From Oxalobacter formigenes (GTDB taxonomy: Bacteria > Pseudomonadota > Gammaproteobacteria > Burkholderiales > Burkholderiaceae_D), in contig JAMPAN010000001.1 in NCBI GenBank assembly GCA_023667225.1, positions 245,024 through 309,023 on the forward strand: DNA of 64,000 bases, given 5' to 3'. A program made the translations under genes and the position numbers. Numbering within the stretch: the first letter of the stretch is position 1; each line of letters begins with the position of its first letter. Shown here in pieces: positions 62,281 to 64,000 of this stretch. The notes under the pieces were generated by a model. That model worked only from the letters and a program-made list of their open reading frames with translations, was not told where the DNA came from and ran no database searches.

Positions 62281-63516
62281 ATGACGAAAGAACTGAAAAA
62301 CGGGATAGTGGCCCTGGATATCGGCACATCCAAGGTGGTGGCGCTGGTGGCCGAGGTATTGCCTGACGGCCGGCATGAGATTATTGGCCTGGGGCAGTAT
62401 GAGTCAAAGGGCCTGAAAAAAGGCATGGTTGTCAATATTGATGCGACGGTTGAATCTATCCAGCGGGCGCTGGAGGAAGCCGAGCTGATGGCAGACTGCA
62501 AGATAACGAATGTTTATACCGGGATTGCCGGAAGCCATATCCGCAGTTTCAATTCCGAGGGGATGGTGGTCGTCAAGAAGGATAACGAGGTGACGGCTGA
62601 CGATGTCAGGCGGGTGATTGAGGCGGCAAAGACGGTCAATATTCCGAATGACCAGCAGCTTTTGCATGTGGTGTCGCAGGAATTTACTGTGGATAACCAG
62701 GATGGGGTGCGCGAGCCGATTGGCATGAGCGGGATGCGCCTGGATGTGAATGTGCATATTGTGACCGGGGCAGTGGCTGCTGTGCAGAATATTGTGAAGT
62801 GTGTGCGGCGGTGCGGTCTGGAGGTGGCGGATCTGATGTTGCAGCCGATGGCGTCGGCTGAAGCCGTGTTGACAGCTGATGAGAAGGAGCTGGGCGTTGT
62901 GCTGGTTGATATTGGCGGCGGCACGACGGATATTGCGGTTTTTACCGAGGGCGCTATCCGCCATACGGCGGTGATTCCGATTGCCGGAGACCAGATTACG
63001 AATGATATTGCCATGGCGCTGCGTACGCCGACTCATGAGGCAGAGGAGATCAAGCGCCGCTATGGCATTGCCAGGCAGTCGATGGTTGATCCGTCGGAAA
63101 CAATAGAAGTGCCGGGACTCGGTGACAGGGGCCCCCGCACTATGTCGCGCCAGATGCTGGCGGCAGTGATTGAGCCGCGCGTGGAAGAATTGTTCGCGCT
63201 GGCTTTGCAGGTGGTGCGGGAATCGAAATATGAGGAAGTGTTGTCTTCCGGGATTGTGTTGACGGGCGGATCTGCCTTGATGCCGGGTATGGCGGAGCTG
63301 GCCGAGGAGGTTTTTCTCAAGCCGGTCAGGATCGGGGTTCCGGAGTATCAGGGACAGCTTGCCGATATTGTGAGGAGCCCGCGTTATTCAACGGCGCATG
63401 GTTTGCTGCTTGAGGCGAAAAAGCAGCTGCTGCGGGGACCGGTGGTTACCCAGCAGCAGGGGACTGCCAAGACATTTTGGCAGGGTATAAAGGAATGGTT
63501 TGCAGGGAATTTCTAG
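62281..63516 (+). CDS. ftsA: cell division protein FtsA
   Basis: A 411-residue actin-like ATPase that tethers FtsZ to the membrane. IVALDIGTSKVVALVAE (phosphate 1), DIGGGTTDIAVFTEGA (phosphate 2), IAGDQITNDIA and LTGGSALMPGM (adenosine) are present. The 1C subdomain lies at about 85-165. The C-terminus ends TFWQGIKEWFAGNF, the amphipathic membrane-targeting helix. The start at 62281 has AAGGA upstream; a GTG at 62257 in frame is less likely. Confidence 0.95.
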   Translation: MTKELKNGIVALDIGTSKVVALVAEVLPDGRHEIIGLGQYESKGLKKGMVVNIDATVESIQRALEEAELMADCKITNVYTGIAGSHIRSFNSEGMVVVKKDNEVTADDVRRVIEAAKTVNIPNDQQLLHVVSQEFTVDNQDGVREPIGMSGMRLDVNVHIVTGAVAAVQNIVKCVRRCGLEVADLMLQPMASAEAVLTADEKELGVVLVDIGGGTTDIAVFTEGAIRHTAVIPIAGDQITNDIAMALRTPTHEAEEIKRRYGIARQSMVDPSETIEVPGLGDRGPRTMSRQMLAAVIEPRVEELFALALQVVRESKYEEVLSSGIVLTGGSALMPGMAELAEEVFLKPVRIGVPEYQGQLADIVRSPRYSTAHGLLLEAKKQLLRGPVVTQQQGTAKTFWQGIKEWFAGNF

Positions 63517-63615
63517 TATCAGGGTATTTTGTGATAACGGGCAGTTTTAGGCGGGATGCGGTATCGCCGCAAGGCAGTCTCCGGTTTAAAACTTTATTCA
63601 GACAGGAGCAGAACA

Positions 63616-64000
<385 letters not shown>

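Overview
The window reads as one stretch of chromosome from a Burkholderiales beta-proteobacterium, most likely a relative of the Oxalobacteraceae. Pointers are the gene neighbourhoods gshA-gshB-EIIA-HPr-EI, metX-metW-AmpG, gpmA-envC-ctpA-moeB, rhodanese-grxC-secB-gpsA and glnE/yhdP-nit-tldD, a beta-type MurG, and a complete dcw cluster. The genus cannot be fixed from sequence alone. The O2-independent look of the methylthioadenosine salvage cluster would fit an anaerobe or microaerophile. No tRNA, insertion sequence, prophage or CRISPR array was seen. Intergenic gaps are short and many genes overlap by 4 bp.

Layout. 0.1-4.3 kb: a MidA/NDUFAF7-type methyltransferase, a lipoprotein, a DUF1840 protein, comM and ubiK. 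4.4-9.5 kb: glutathione synthesis (gshA, gshB) followed by a membrane-component-free PTS (EIIA-Man, HPr, EI). 9.5-12.7 kb: a promoter, SAM-II-like riboswitch and terminator ahead of metX-metW and an AmpG-like transporter. 12.7-14.6 kb: a stand-alone, divergent trpB and pyrE. 14.6-19 kb (minus strand): moeB, ctpA, envC, gpmA. 19-21.3 kb: rhodanese, grxC, secB, gpsA. 21.3-30.7 kb: glnE divergent from yhdP-nit-tldD. 30.8-32.1 kb: a Phe/Tyr-rich leader peptide with terminator and antiterminator ahead of the DAHP synthase gene aroG. 32.1-34.6 kb: a HAD hydrolase, yajQ and murB. 34.6-40.1 kb (minus strand): argF-argG followed by mtnP, a class II aldolase, apt and mtnA. 40.2-47.1 kb: rsgA, an M48 protease, orn, an orphan histidine kinase, waaA, an EEP-family phosphodiesterase and clsB. 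47.2-47.5 kb: RNase P RNA. 47.7-64 kb: the dcw cluster mraZ-rsmH-ftsL-ftsI-murE-murF-mraY-murD-ftsW-murG-murC-ddlB-ftsQ-ftsA-ftsZ, with ftsZ running off the window.

How it fits together. The last 16 kb builds the peptidoglycan precursor and divisome in one compact operon, probably autoregulated by MraZ through five 10-bp-spaced repeats at the start of the transcript. murB, envC and the AmpG-like permease add to wall metabolism elsewhere. Sulfur metabolism appears three times: glutathione synthesis, riboswitch-controlled methionine synthesis, and recycling of the SAM by-product methylthioadenosine through mtnP, mtnA and an aldolase, with adenine recovered by apt. The most interesting items are three control or pathway modules readable directly in the DNA: the metX riboswitch, the aroG attenuator, and the arg-linked MTA salvage cluster that places a class II aldolase where the oxygen-dependent methionine salvage genes would be expected.
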